64,000 nt of DNA from JAICSD01 sp963836665 (lineage in GTDB: Bacteria; Acidobacteriota; Vicinamibacteria; Vicinamibacterales; 2-12-FULL-66-21), in contig CAWIKL010000001.1 of the NCBI GenBank assembly GCA_963836665.1, positions 1,984,001 to 2,048,000 on the forward strand, given 5' to 3'. Of the stretch, positions 43,842 to 52,377 are shown one piece after another. Positions within the stretch are counted from its first letter, which is position 1. Every line of letters starts with the position of its first letter. The notes under the pieces were generated by a model. The model saw only the letters and a program-made list of their open reading frames with translations, searched no databases and was not told where the DNA came from. The position numbers were made by a program, and so were the translations under genes.

Positions 43842-45038
43842 CTAGCCGCCCTTGCGGATCTGCGCGACCTGGTCGAGCACGTTCTGGGGCCGCCGCGCGG
43901 CGAACGTGCGCAGGAACGCCACGGCGTCGTCCCACTGCTGGTTGTCGAACTGCTTCTTGGTATCGCTGCGCGCGGCGTCGACAATTTGCGCCGCCAGGCG
44001 CTCGATCTCGAGCGCCATGAAGTCGTCGGCGCGCGCGGCCTGGGCGCACTGCTCGAGGGTGAGCAGGAACGTTTCGCGCAGGTCCGGGTAGGTCAGGGCG
44101 CGGCGGAACAGCACGTTGTCGTCGGTCGTGCGGATCGGGCTGTCGTAGAAGAGGAAGGCGTTGTCCTTGTCCCAGACGAACAAGCGGTGCCGGGTCGTTC
44201 CCTGATCGCGATAGAGGTAGAAGTTGTTCATGCCGGCAAAGCCCAGGATGCCGTCGTTTTCTGCGATATACATCTCGATCGCCACGTGGGTCACGAACTG
44301 GGTGAGATCGAGGTACTGTTCGACGCGCGGGCGCCAGACGTTGTCGTCGGGACCGTTGACTTCGCGGAACAGGCTGACGATCGGGTCATAGAGGGTGCTG
44401 TCGGCGTCGAGCAGGTGGTTGCGCGGTTCGAATTTCGGCTTGTAAGCGGCGATGCTGCCGAGATCCTCGGCGTGCCAGATACCGTCGGCCGACCAGTGAT
44501 ACTCGAACACCGTGCCGTCTTCCTCGCCGGTGACGCGCTTGGCGAACTTGCCGTCGATCTCCTCCGTGATGTTGTAGATGCCCTGGTATTCGTTGTTGAT
44601 GTAGAGGCGGCAGAACGACTCGCGCGGCGCCGGCAGCCCGATCTTTTCGAACATCTCGAAGGCGAGCTTCTCGCGGATCAGCGAGGGATCCTGCCAGATG
44701 TTGTCGAGGATGAGCGCTGACAGCCCGACGAAGGTCTGGCCCGTCGTGTAGCGATCGACCTCGACGCGGTAGCCCGGCTTGATCGGGTTGCGGCTACCCT
44801 GGCCGCGCGATCGGATGGAGACGTTGCGGACCTTGAGGTTACGCCAGGCGAGATCTGCCGGATAGTGGGTGTTCAAGTCGTAATGCGCGCGCAGCGCAGC
44901 GAGGTCGCGCGTGTTGACGGTAAGACGCACCTCCTGCAGCGTGGTGCTATCGAAGAGGTCGGCGGCAGTCTGCGCCAGTGCCGGGCGCGACAGGACGAGC
45001 GCAGCCAGCAGACACGGAACGAGGCGGCGAACTCGCAT
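43842..45038 (-). CDS. Secreted CotH kinase family protein
   Basis: A 398-residue exported protein (signal MRVRRLVPCLLAALVLSRPA). It matches the CotH family, atypical kinases first known from spore coat proteins: IRSRGQGSRNPIKPGYRVEV at the start of the domain, LAFEMFEKIGLPAPRESFCR, YINNEYQGIYNITEEIDGKF with the conserved Glu pair, and the metal-binding FVWDKDNAFLFYD. It begins 12 bases after the end of the porin gene, in one unit with the porin and phosphoesterase. A periplasmic or surface protein kinase, or a related phosphotransferase, is a reasonable reading. GAGGAG lies ahead of the ATG. Confidence 0.85.
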   Translation of the reverse strand: MRVRRLVPCLLAALVLSRPALAQTAADLFDSTTLQEVRLTVNTRDLAALRAHYDLNTHYPADLAWRNLKVRNVSIRSRGQGSRNPIKPGYRVEVDRYTTGQTFVGLSALILDNIWQDPSLIREKLAFEMFEKIGLPAPRESFCRLYINNEYQGIYNITEEIDGKFAKRVTGEEDGTVFEYHWSADGIWHAEDLGSIAAYKPKFEPRNHLLDADSTLYDPIVSLFREVNGPDDNVWRPRVEQYLDLTQFVTHVAIEMYIAENDGILGFAGMNNFYLYRDQGTTRHRLFVWDKDNAFLFYDSPIRTTDDNVLFRRALTYPDLRETFLLTLEQCAQAARADDFMALEIERLAAQIVDAARSDTKKQFDNQQWDDAVAFLRTFAARRPQNVLDQVAQIRKGG

Positions 45039-45050
45039 GGTTTCGGCTCC

Positions 45051-46400
45051 TCAGAAGTAGACCTGGAAGCGAACGGCCTTGGTCGTGAACGTCGCCTGCG
45101 GCGGCAGCGGCCCCTGTGACGGATCGTCGAGCGTCTCGCGGATGAAGTTCGCCTGGATCTTGACGAAGCGATTGAGGTACCAGTTGACGCCAAAGGTCGC
45201 GACCTGGTCGCGGTTGGGCAGCACGACCTGGGCGCGCGGGCTGAGCGACGGCGCTTCACCGCCCGAGCCGCTCCTGAAATCAAGGCTCTCGATGCGCGCG
45301 CCCACTTCGATGGCGCCGGCGCCCCCCTGGAGGAACGGTTTCTTCGGCCGATCGACCCGCGACTTCTTCTCGCCGGTGATGGCGTAGGTGCCACTGACGT
45401 ACCACCCTTGGCCGATGAGCGGCGCCAGGTCGGTGTTGTCGACGCTCTCGCCCAGCCGCTCGGTCTCGACACGCATCCACTCCGCCTTGACCGACGCCGG
45501 CCCTGGACGCACCTGGAACTCGACGCCGGTACGCCAACGCTTGCCGTTGACGATGTAGTCGGAGGCAGAGAAAAACTTCTGGTCGAAGACCATCAGGCCG
45601 CGCAGGCCGGCGACGCCTTCGGGAACGTCGCTGATCGTGAACGCCGCGCCGACGGAGAGATCGGTCTTGGCGTTCTTCACCGCGCGCATCGGTTCGTAGG
45701 TGGCCCGGGCGGCAATGGTCTGGCCGCCGTAGACCTTGTCGGGGTTGTTGGTGCGCGCGTTCTTGCCGTCGTGGTTGAACACGCCGGCCTCGTAGTTGAT
45801 CGTCTTGCCGACGACGCGCCCGTGCAGCATGACGCCGGTATCGCGCCCCGGCGCGAGGTGGGTCGCGGCCAGCGATCGGAACATGAAATCGAGATGCGTG
45901 GCGCCGGTGTTCTCGTCGAGGCTGAATGGCACCTTGAACTGGCCGCCTCGCACGCGGATCGCGTCGAACTGCTTGTAGTCGATCCACGCCGCGCGCAATG
46001 GATCGGTGCTGGTCAACTCCGCGGTGAGTTCGTATTCCACCGCGTTGACGATCTCGCCGGACACGCCCAGCCGCTTCTTGCCGAGATCGACCGACGCCGC
46101 GTCTGCCGGCTTGTCCGGCGGGGCGTCCGATGTCTGCCACTCCGGCGTGAAGCGACCGCGGAAATCGAGGTGCGTGCCCTTGCCGAAGTGGATAGACGGG
46201 TGATCGTCGAGCTTGAACTGTGGGTAGTCCTTGGCCTTCTTCTTTTTCTTGTCCTTGCTGTCTTCTTTCTTTCCGCTGCCCTTCTTCCCGTCGTCTTTTT
46301 GCTTCTTCCCAGCTTCGGCCGGCTGGTCTTCCATCATCTGCGCGGCGGTCGGCGCGGCAAGCTGCAGGAGGAGCAGGGCCGCGGGAAGGATCAATGACAT
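45051..46400 (-). CDS. OprO/OprP-type (phosphate-selective) porin with Lys-rich N-terminal segment
   Basis: A 449-residue outer-membrane porin. Signal peptide at 1-20 (LILPAALLLLQLAAPTAAQ). Residues 30-58 are almost all Lys, Asp, Glu, Ser and Gly (GKKQKDDGKKGSGKKEDSKD, then KKKKKAKD). A 16-strand-type barrel follows (HLDFRGRFTPEWQTSD, GVSGEIVNAVEYELTAELTS, IRVRGGQFKVPFS, ATHLAPGRDTGVMLHGRVVG, and closing Phe in RFQVYF). The C-terminal Phe and FKVPFSLDE are marks of the family. The family carries phosphate or polyphosphate in other bacteria. The start overlaps the end of the phosphoesterase gene by 10 bases. Confidence 0.87.
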   Translation of the reverse strand: MSLILPAALLLLQLAAPTAAQMMEDQPAEAGKKQKDDGKKGSGKKEDSKDKKKKKAKDYPQFKLDDHPSIHFGKGTHLDFRGRFTPEWQTSDAPPDKPADAASVDLGKKRLGVSGEIVNAVEYELTAELTSTDPLRAAWIDYKQFDAIRVRGGQFKVPFSLDENTGATHLDFMFRSLAATHLAPGRDTGVMLHGRVVGKTINYEAGVFNHDGKNARTNNPDKVYGGQTIAARATYEPMRAVKNAKTDLSVGAAFTISDVPEGVAGLRGLMVFDQKFFSASDYIVNGKRWRTGVEFQVRPGPASVKAEWMRVETERLGESVDNTDLAPLIGQGWYVSGTYAITGEKKSRVDRPKKPFLQGGAGAIEVGARIESLDFRSGSGGEAPSLSPRAQVVLPNRDQVATFGVNWYLNRFVKIQANFIRETLDDPSQGPLPPQATFTTKAVRFQVYF

Positions 46401-47302
46401 GCGTCTGACCCCGTGTCTCTGAAGGCGCTGCCGGCGGCAGCAAAGTCCCAGGCATACGCGTTGTCGGTGAGAGTAAGGATAAAGATGCCGTAGGTGCTGG
46501 CGCGAACCTGACTATTGGGCTGAAGCGAGACCGGGGTATACAAATGCGCCCCGCCGGTGCCGATGATGAACTCGCGGATGCCAGCCGCCGACGCCTTGCC
46601 GTCGGGGTCCTGCGGCGCGAACCGCTCGTACTCATGGTCGTGCCCGTTGAGCACCACGTCGGCGTTGAACTCCGTCAGCGTCGTCCACAAGATCTTCGTG
46701 TCGGGCTGATTGCCGTCGGGTCCAGAACTGAAGAGGCCGCGATGCCAGTAAACGAGCGTGCAGGCAGTGCGGTTATTCGAGAGCTCGCTGCGCAGCCAGG
46801 CCAATTGCGCGGAGCCCGGGCCGAAGGCGATCTCGCTGTTCAGGGCAATGACGCGCCACGTACTCGCGGTGAAGGCGTAGTAGCCCTGACCGCGCGTACC
46901 GGCGAGATCGCCGAAGTAGTCAAAATACGGGTCGGCGGAATGCGCCGGATTCTCGTACTCGTGATTGCCGGGGACCGGCCGTGTGCGCGCCTTGTGACGG
47001 CCCCAGAAGGGGTCGTAACAGTTGTGGAAGTCGGTCGCGCTACCGCCGGGATAGGCGAGATCGCCGACGGCCAGAATCAGGCCGCCAGGCAGATTATCGA
47101 GCAGCGCGCCCGTCTGCGACGTGCCGAAGCCGCATTCCCCGATGTCGCCGGCGGCGTAGAGCGTGATGCTCGAGCCGCCAATGCCTCCACCACCGCCGCC
47201 GCCACCGGACGGCGCGGAAGGCGTACTCCCGCTGCACCTGGCGAGCCCCGCCAGGAGAATGAAGACGCCCGCGGCCGACGCGACCGGCCCGCGCATGTGC
47301 AT
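46391..47302 (-). CDS. Secreted metallophosphoesterase lipoprotein
   Basis: A 303-residue calcineurin-type phosphoesterase. Lipobox is LAGLARC (Cys23), then a Ser/Pro/Gly-rich linker (GGGGGGGGIGG). Metal-binding motifs are in order: AAGDIGECG, AVGDLAYPGG, GNHEYENP, YWHRGLFS and NGHDHEYERF. This order is that of purple-acid-phosphatase-like enzymes that act on phosphate esters or phosphoproteins. It is the first gene of a three-gene unit with a porin and a CotH protein. ATG at 47302 or 47296; GATAAT lies 11 bases before the former. Confidence 0.9.
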   Translation of the reverse strand: MHMRGPVASAAGVFILLAGLARCSGSTPSAPSGGGGGGGGIGGSSITLYAAGDIGECGFGTSQTGALLDNLPGGLILAVGDLAYPGGSATDFHNCYDPFWGRHKARTRPVPGNHEYENPAHSADPYFDYFGDLAGTRGQGYYAFTASTWRVIALNSEIAFGPGSAQLAWLRSELSNNRTACTLVYWHRGLFSSGPDGNQPDTKILWTTLTEFNADVVLNGHDHEYERFAPQDPDGKASAAGIREFIIGTGGAHLYTPVSLQPNSQVRASTYGIFILTLTDNAYAWDFAAAGSAFRDTGSDACH

Positions 47303-47321
47303 TGGTGCGGCGGATTATCGC

Positions 47322-50300
47322 CTAACGGCCGCCTCCCGCTGCGGTGGTGGTGCGGGGCGTGCCCGCGGGGGGGCCGCCAAGATCGTTCCAGTTCAGCACG
47401 GCGTTGAAGACCATGTTGAATTCCGCGTGGTTCTGCCAGCGATAGATCGGGTTGTTCGAGAAGAGCACGACGCGCCCCTTCCCGCTGTAGCCGCCGGGAA
47501 CGTCAATCGCGAACGGACGGTTCGCGATCTCGTCGGCGCCGCGCATTAGGCCGCTGAGCACGTTGGCCTCACCGCCCGAATAACGAGCGAGCACCGCACC
47601 CTGGTCCGGCTGTCCGACAGACATCAGTGGTCCGCCCAGGTATTTGATCGGCATCGTCTTGTCCGTGTAGCCGTAGAACACGGGGTGGTCGGGCTTGACG
47701 ATCTCGGCGTTGACGAGCGGCCGCGGCGCGTAGAAATTTGCCGACGTCTGACCTGACGCGTCAACCGTGCGCGCGAAGCCGAGCTCAGTCGGGAACTGCA
47801 CGGCCTGGTTGGTGCAGATGAGCGTGCCGCCGGCGTCGAGGAACTTGGCGAACGCGTCCACCCCTTCCCCACCCATCCCTCCGGTGATGTCGGGCGACTC
47901 GCCGTACATGCCGAGAAACTTGTACTTATCGGTCTTCATGTAGGGCACGGGGCGTGCGGCCGGCGGCGCGAAGACCGCCGCACGATTCGCCTGTTGTGCG
48001 GGCATCAGGATGACGTCGTAGTCGGCGCGCAGGTTCCCCTTTTTCACGCGCTCCTTGAAGATCAGGTCGTAGGGCACGCCGAACCGGTCAAAGGTCAAGC
48101 GATACCAGCCGATCTCCTGGGTGTTCGCCCACGACGAGTAAATGGCGATGCGCGGCACGTCGGCGTCGTGCATGGCCACGGTGGGGGCCTGGCTCAGCGC
48201 CACCGCGGTCAGCCCGAGCTGCTCGACCGCAGCCTTGACGGCCGCCATGACGGTCGCTAGGTCACCGCCCGGGGCGCCCGGCGCAATGACGAACGACCCG
48301 GCCGGAAATTCGACGCCGTCGGCAGTGAAGCTCTTGTCGGCGATCTTCATCGCCACGCTCTTCAGCTTGTAACGGAACGCGATCATGTTGTTCGAACCGT
48401 AGTGTGCGACCGCGATACCGGCTGAGCCGCTGCCCGTGGTCTTACCCTTCGCCACCGCTTCCTTGACCGGCGTGACCGCCACGTCGAGGATGGCCTTGTC
48501 CTTGATTTCCTTCACGTCGACGCCCATCGCGAGACCCATCGTCCAGCCGCTGTCGTCGTAGGTCGTGAGGTTGGGATCGGGATAGTTCTGCCGCTCGAGC
48601 AAGTTCTTGGCGAGACGGCCGTAGGGCTGATCCCGTTTGATCACGTAGGAGCCGGCCGGGTAGGTTGCGTCGCCGATCTTGATCTCCGATTTTGCCTCGC
48701 CGATCTCGATCGCCTGCGCACGCAGGACGTTGACGAGCGCGGCAGCCCGCGTCATGTCCTTGGTGCTCGCGGGAATGACATAGCCGTAGGGCGGGTTCGT
48801 CTTGCCGTCGTCGATCGAGTGTTGTGTCTTCTTGTAGAAGTTCTCGATGACGATGTTGGGAATCATCGAGGTGAGCTGGAGTCCCGACAGCACGCCGGTC
48901 TCCATGTAGTTGGTGTTATCACGGCGCGAGAAGTTGGCGAGCGCGTCGGGTGGAATCGGCAAGCCTCGATACCACTCGCGCGGCTGTCCGCCGCCGCGGC
49001 CCGTCGACGGCCCCGTCGCGCGTCCGGCGAACGCCACGGGTGCGGCCTCGCCGCCGGTCCCAGCCGCGGCTGCCGGGGCGCCCCCGCGCCCACGTCCACC
49101 GCCCCCGCCTCGTCCCTGCCCACGTCCACCCGCGGCGGCGTCGCCAGTCGCTGCACCCGAAGCACCACCGGCACCGGCACCTGCACCTGTACCTGCGGCA
49201 TTCTCGGCACCTCTCGCACCGCCGGCACCTCTCCCCGGCGCGCTTTCCCGCCCGGACTGCGTCTCATACATCCGCATCATGCCGTTGTGGTTGTAGGCCA
49301 CCGATCCGAGATAGCCCGGCGACCAGCCATCCATGAAGGCGTGCGTGTAGACGCCGGGGATGCCGTACTTCGTCATCTGCTCCAGCTCGAAGTTCGAGAA
49401 GAACGGCAGCTCGGCGAAGAGAATCGGATCGAGGTTCGGGTTCTGCGGCGGACCGCCGCTATAGGTGTAGAGCAGCGGCTGCGCCTCGTGCAGGTCGTGC
49501 ATGATCGGCGGATGCGCCGTGTAGTACCAGTCGACGAGGGCGTGCATCGAAACGTTCGACAGGTTGATGTCGCGGTTGTTGTCGTGAAAGACGTACTTGC
49601 CCCAATAGGGCAGACCAGCGCCACCGCGGCCGCCCGCGGGTGGTGCTCCGGCCGTGGGCGCTCCGCCCGCAGCAGGCGCCGGCGCGGAGTCCAGTTCGTC
49701 GAGCCCTTTGTAGAACCAGTCGACGTTGCGGTCGCGGCCGTCGGGATCGGCGACGGGGGTGATTGAAACAATGACGTTGTTGCGGATCTGCGTAATGAGC
49801 GGCGACGTCTCGGTGACGATCCGGTAGGCCAGCTCCATCAGCATCTCGGACGGTCCTGTCTCGCCACTGTGCAGGCCGCCCATGAAGTGATAGTGCGGCT
49901 TGGTGGTGGCGATGAGCTGCTTGATCTGGTCCGGCGTGAGTCCGCGCGGATCGGCGATCTTCGCCAGGTTGTCGCGGTTCTTCTGCAGGTTCTTGATGTT
50001 GTCGTCGGAGCTGACCCAGACGACAACGAGATCGCGTCCCTCGTCCGACTTGCCGATCGTCTCGACTTTGACCCGGTTGGGCGCGGCGGCGGCGAGCGCG
50101 CGGTAATATTTCAGGATCTCGGCGTAGTAGGTCAGCTTGTAGGGTGCGCCGATGTAGTAGCCGAGGACGTCCTTCGGCGTCGGGATGCCCTTGACGATCG
50201 GCAGATGGTCGACCAGTGGGCTTCCGCCGTACCACTTGCCGGTCCACTCCTTGACCGACTTCTCGAACTCGGCGTCCTGCTGCTGCGCGGGATCGCGGGT

Positions 50301-50375
50301 ATCGGTAACCATCTGCTGCGCGGGCAGCGACGCGACTGCGACGAGCAGGCCTGCGCCCACCAGGAACTTCCTCAT
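47322..50375 (-). CDS. Secreted M14 zinc carboxypeptidase with Gly/Arg-rich insert
   Basis: A 1017-residue exported peptidase. Signal peptide at 1-20 (KFLVGAGLLVAVASLPAQ). The M14 domain spans about residues 60-420, with zinc ligands His169 and Glu172 in MGGLHSGETGPSE, the Arg-binding region RNNVIVSITPVADPDGRDRN, and third ligand in MHDLHEAQPLLYTY. A long low-complexity insert rich in Gly, Ala and Arg (about 370-470, bases 48970-49270) follows. The C-terminal half (about 650-1010) is beta-rich with a GATase1-like segment (PRIAIYSSWANTQEIGWYRL, DYDVILMPAQ). It removes C-terminal residues from peptides. AAGGAG precedes ATG 50375. Confidence 0.88.
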   Translation of the reverse strand: MRKFLVGAGLLVAVASLPAQQMVTDTRDPAQQQDAEFEKSVKEWTGKWYGGSPLVDHLPIVKGIPTPKDVLGYYIGAPYKLTYYAEILKYYRALAAAAPNRVKVETIGKSDEGRDLVVVWVSSDDNIKNLQKNRDNLAKIADPRGLTPDQIKQLIATTKPHYHFMGGLHSGETGPSEMLMELAYRIVTETSPLITQIRNNVIVSITPVADPDGRDRNVDWFYKGLDELDSAPAPAAGGAPTAGAPPAGGRGGAGLPYWGKYVFHDNNRDINLSNVSMHALVDWYYTAHPPIMHDLHEAQPLLYTYSGGPPQNPNLDPILFAELPFFSNFELEQMTKYGIPGVYTHAFMDGWSPGYLGSVAYNHNGMMRMYETQSGRESAPGRGAGGARGAENAAGTGAGAGAGGASGAATGDAAAGGRGQGRGGGGGRGRGGAPAAAAGTGGEAAPVAFAGRATGPSTGRGGGQPREWYRGLPIPPDALANFSRRDNTNYMETGVLSGLQLTSMIPNIVIENFYKKTQHSIDDGKTNPPYGYVIPASTKDMTRAAALVNVLRAQAIEIGEAKSEIKIGDATYPAGSYVIKRDQPYGRLAKNLLERQNYPDPNLTTYDDSGWTMGLAMGVDVKEIKDKAILDVAVTPVKEAVAKGKTTGSGSAGIAVAHYGSNNMIAFRYKLKSVAMKIADKSFTADGVEFPAGSFVIAPGAPGGDLATVMAAVKAAVEQLGLTAVALSQAPTVAMHDADVPRIAIYSSWANTQEIGWYRLTFDRFGVPYDLIFKERVKKGNLRADYDVILMPAQQANRAAVFAPPAARPVPYMKTDKYKFLGMYGESPDITGGMGGEGVDAFAKFLDAGGTLICTNQAVQFPTELGFARTVDASGQTSANFYAPRPLVNAEIVKPDHPVFYGYTDKTMPIKYLGGPLMSVGQPDQGAVLARYSGGEANVLSGLMRGADEIANRPFAIDVPGGYSGKGRVVLFSNNPIYRWQNHAEFNMVFNAVLNWNDLGGPPAGTPRTTTAAGGGR

Positions 50376-50433
50376 ACCGGGGTTTCTCCTTGAGTGGCCG
50401 GATGATATCAGGCTATCAGCAGAAGGAGCGCGG

Positions 50434-51276
50434 TCATTTGATGCGGACGCTGGTCGTGAACCGCCGGTAATCGCTGTACTCGGCGTGGCCAGTGACGCGG
50501 TCGAAGATCGGGCCGATCGACACGTCGAACCGCTCGTCCATCGACGCCGGCAGCCACATGTCGAGATCGTCCACGTGACGATAGACGACGTCGACGTAGC
50601 CCTGGCCGCGTTGCGCGCGCTGGCCGTGGCCGTCGATTGTCTCGACTTGCAGCCGGGTCCGAACGATGGTTCCGGCCTGGGGCTCGACCCAGATCGTCCC
50701 CGAGGAGGGGATCGACGCCATCGTTTCGGGTTCACGGATCAGGGTCGGACGCTCCGTCTCGCGATAGGCGATCTCCCAGGTCCCGTCGGCCGCAATCCTG
50801 CGCGCGGTGAACTTGAAGCGGCCGTGGTTCTCGGGCGTGAAGAAGAAGAGCACGGCCGTGGGCAGGTTGAAGTTCCGCTGGATCGCGCCGATGTTGTAGC
50901 GCGCGCTCTCGTCCGAGACGCGGCGGGCTTCGTCGAGCCGTCCCTCCGATCCCATGAGCACACGGGTCAGGCGATCCTGGCGATCCGATACGCGCTGGCC
51001 ATCGACTTCGAGCACGTCGCGGAACCCGAGCCAGCCGCGGATGGCACCGGCGTAGACAATGGCGAAATCGGATACGAGGGCGCGCCTGCCGCCGACGCTC
51101 ATCCCCGATCCTTCCGATGTCTGGTCGTAGCGTTCGGTGCACACGACAATCGACGCCTGCTCGCCGTAGCCGGCGACGTAGCGCTCGACGTGCTGCATCA
51201 CCTCCTTGAGTGAGAGGGACGGCCGGGCCGGCGCGACCGACGCCAGGAGCGCGAGCGCGAGGGCGGGGAGGATCAT
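50434..51276 (-). CDS. Secreted protein of unknown function
   Basis: A 280-residue exported protein with a short signal (MILPALALALLASVAPARPS). Mature part: LKEVMQHVERYVAGYGEQAS, ERYDQTS, RRALVSDFAIVYAGAIRGWL, then a beta-rich C-terminal half (WVEPQAGTIVRTRLQVETID, DLDMWLPASMDERFDVSI) of the LolA/DUF kind in pattern. No catalytic motif is visible. It lies 58 bases upstream of the M14 gene on the same strand, so it could share its transcript. I do not recognise a named family. Confidence 0.68.
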   Translation of the reverse strand: MILPALALALLASVAPARPSLSLKEVMQHVERYVAGYGEQASIVVCTERYDQTSEGSGMSVGGRRALVSDFAIVYAGAIRGWLGFRDVLEVDGQRVSDRQDRLTRVLMGSEGRLDEARRVSDESARYNIGAIQRNFNLPTAVLFFFTPENHGRFKFTARRIAADGTWEIAYRETERPTLIREPETMASIPSSGTIWVEPQAGTIVRTRLQVETIDGHGQRAQRGQGYVDVVYRHVDDLDMWLPASMDERFDVSIGPIFDRVTGHAEYSDYRRFTTSVRIK

Positions 51277-51303
51277 GCGCGCCGCAGCACAGTCTTTTCT
51301 CGT

Positions 51304-52326
51304 CTACAGCGAACCTGCCAGAAGCGGTTCCATCGCGACCAGTTGCGCCCCGTTCTCGGTGCAGACGGCGTAGTGCACGTCGCTACCGCCGTAGAAGGTG
51401 ACGCCGGCGTGCTCGCCGGTCGCGGCGAGGACGTAGAAATTGACGTTGAAGTTCGGATTGCCGTCCGGCTTCAGCAACCGCTTCCCGATCGTGTTGCCCT
51501 TGATCCGCTCGAGCGCCTCCATGCCGGCGTCCTTCGGGTGTGCGCCGCGGCGCATGGCCTCGACGATCAAATGCGATGACAGGTTGTAGAGATTGGCCTC
51601 CCCTCGCCCGGTCGATCCCGCGGCGCCGGCGGCGTTGTCAACGTAGAGGCCCGCGCCGAGAATCGGCGAGTCGCCGACGCGCCCGGGAGTCTTCCATGCC
51701 AGCCCGCTCGTGGTCGTGACGCCGCACACGTCTCCGCCGGCGTTGACGCCGTTGCAGTTGATCGTGCCGTAGACGTGGTTCCGGTTGATGAACCCATCGG
51801 CCACCATCTCCTCCGTCACGCGCTGCACGGCCAGGTCGCGCGCGATCGGGTCCAGATCGTGGAGCGCGTCGGTACGGCGCTTCCATTCGATCCAGGCATG
51901 GCGCGAGGCGTCGGTGTTGAGATCGGGCAGGACCTCGAAGCCCACGGCGCGCGCAAAATCCTGCGCGCCCTTGCCGGCGAGGAGGTGATGATCGGTTTCT
52001 TGCATCACGCGGTAGGCCACCAGCGATGGCGTCTTCACGCCCTCGAGCGCGGCCACGCCGCCGGCGCGCTTGGTCGGACCGTGCATGCAGCACGAATCGA
52101 GCTGCACGACACCGTCGGCATTGGGCAGGCCGCCGTACCCGACGCTGTTGTCCAGTGGATCCAGCTCGACGATACTGACCCCGGCGACGAGCGCCTCGAG
52201 AACGTCGGTCCCCGCCGTGATCATCGCGAAGGCCGTCTCCAGGCACGTCTGGCTGCCGCCGTTTGTGTACTGGTGCCCATTTGCGGAGGAGATGACGACG
52301 GGCTTGGCGGTCCGGCGTGTGCTCAT
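51304..52326 (-). CDS. N4-(beta-N-acetylglucosaminyl)-L-asparaginase / isoaspartyl peptidase (Ntn hydrolase)
   Basis: A 340-residue Ntn hydrolase that is made as a precursor and cleaves itself before a Thr. The catalytic Thr is probably Thr188 in NHVYGTINCNG, after which come the family motifs GVTTTSGLAWKTPGRVGDSP and GAGLYVDNAAGAAGSTGRGE. The first part has SANGHQYTNGGSQTCLETAF and DNSVGYGGLPNADGVVQLDS. It releases aspartate from glycosylasparagine or beta-aspartyl peptides. No signal peptide is seen, so it acts in the cytoplasm or by unusual export. The neighbouring threonine dehydratase gene is divergent, with 51 bases between them. Confidence 0.88.
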   Translation of the reverse strand: MSTRRTAKPVVISSANGHQYTNGGSQTCLETAFAMITAGTDVLEALVAGVSIVELDPLDNSVGYGGLPNADGVVQLDSCCMHGPTKRAGGVAALEGVKTPSLVAYRVMQETDHHLLAGKGAQDFARAVGFEVLPDLNTDASRHAWIEWKRRTDALHDLDPIARDLAVQRVTEEMVADGFINRNHVYGTINCNGVNAGGDVCGVTTTSGLAWKTPGRVGDSPILGAGLYVDNAAGAAGSTGRGEANLYNLSSHLIVEAMRRGAHPKDAGMEALERIKGNTIGKRLLKPDGNPNFNVNFYVLAATGEHAGVTFYGGSDVHYAVCTENGAQLVAMEPLLAGSL

Positions 52327-52339
52327 GGACAATTCAGGT

Positions 52340-52368
52340 TTGCGGACCGAGCAGCGCAATTGTAGAGT
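52340..52368 (+). promoter_or_regulatory. Complete sigma-70-type promoter for the threonine dehydratase gene
   Basis: TTGCGG at 52340-52345 and TAGAGT at 52363-52368 are 17 bases apart. The -10 box ends 9 bases before the ATG at 52378, with no ribosome site, so a leaderless transcript is expected. This is the most complete promoter of that kind in the window. Confidence 0.55.
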
Positions 52369-52377
52369 ACTCCTTTC

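Noticed and set aside
45280..46635. Minus-strand frame of 451 codons covering the porin
   Set aside because: Shadow in another frame; the porin frame has signal peptide, strands and terminal Phe.
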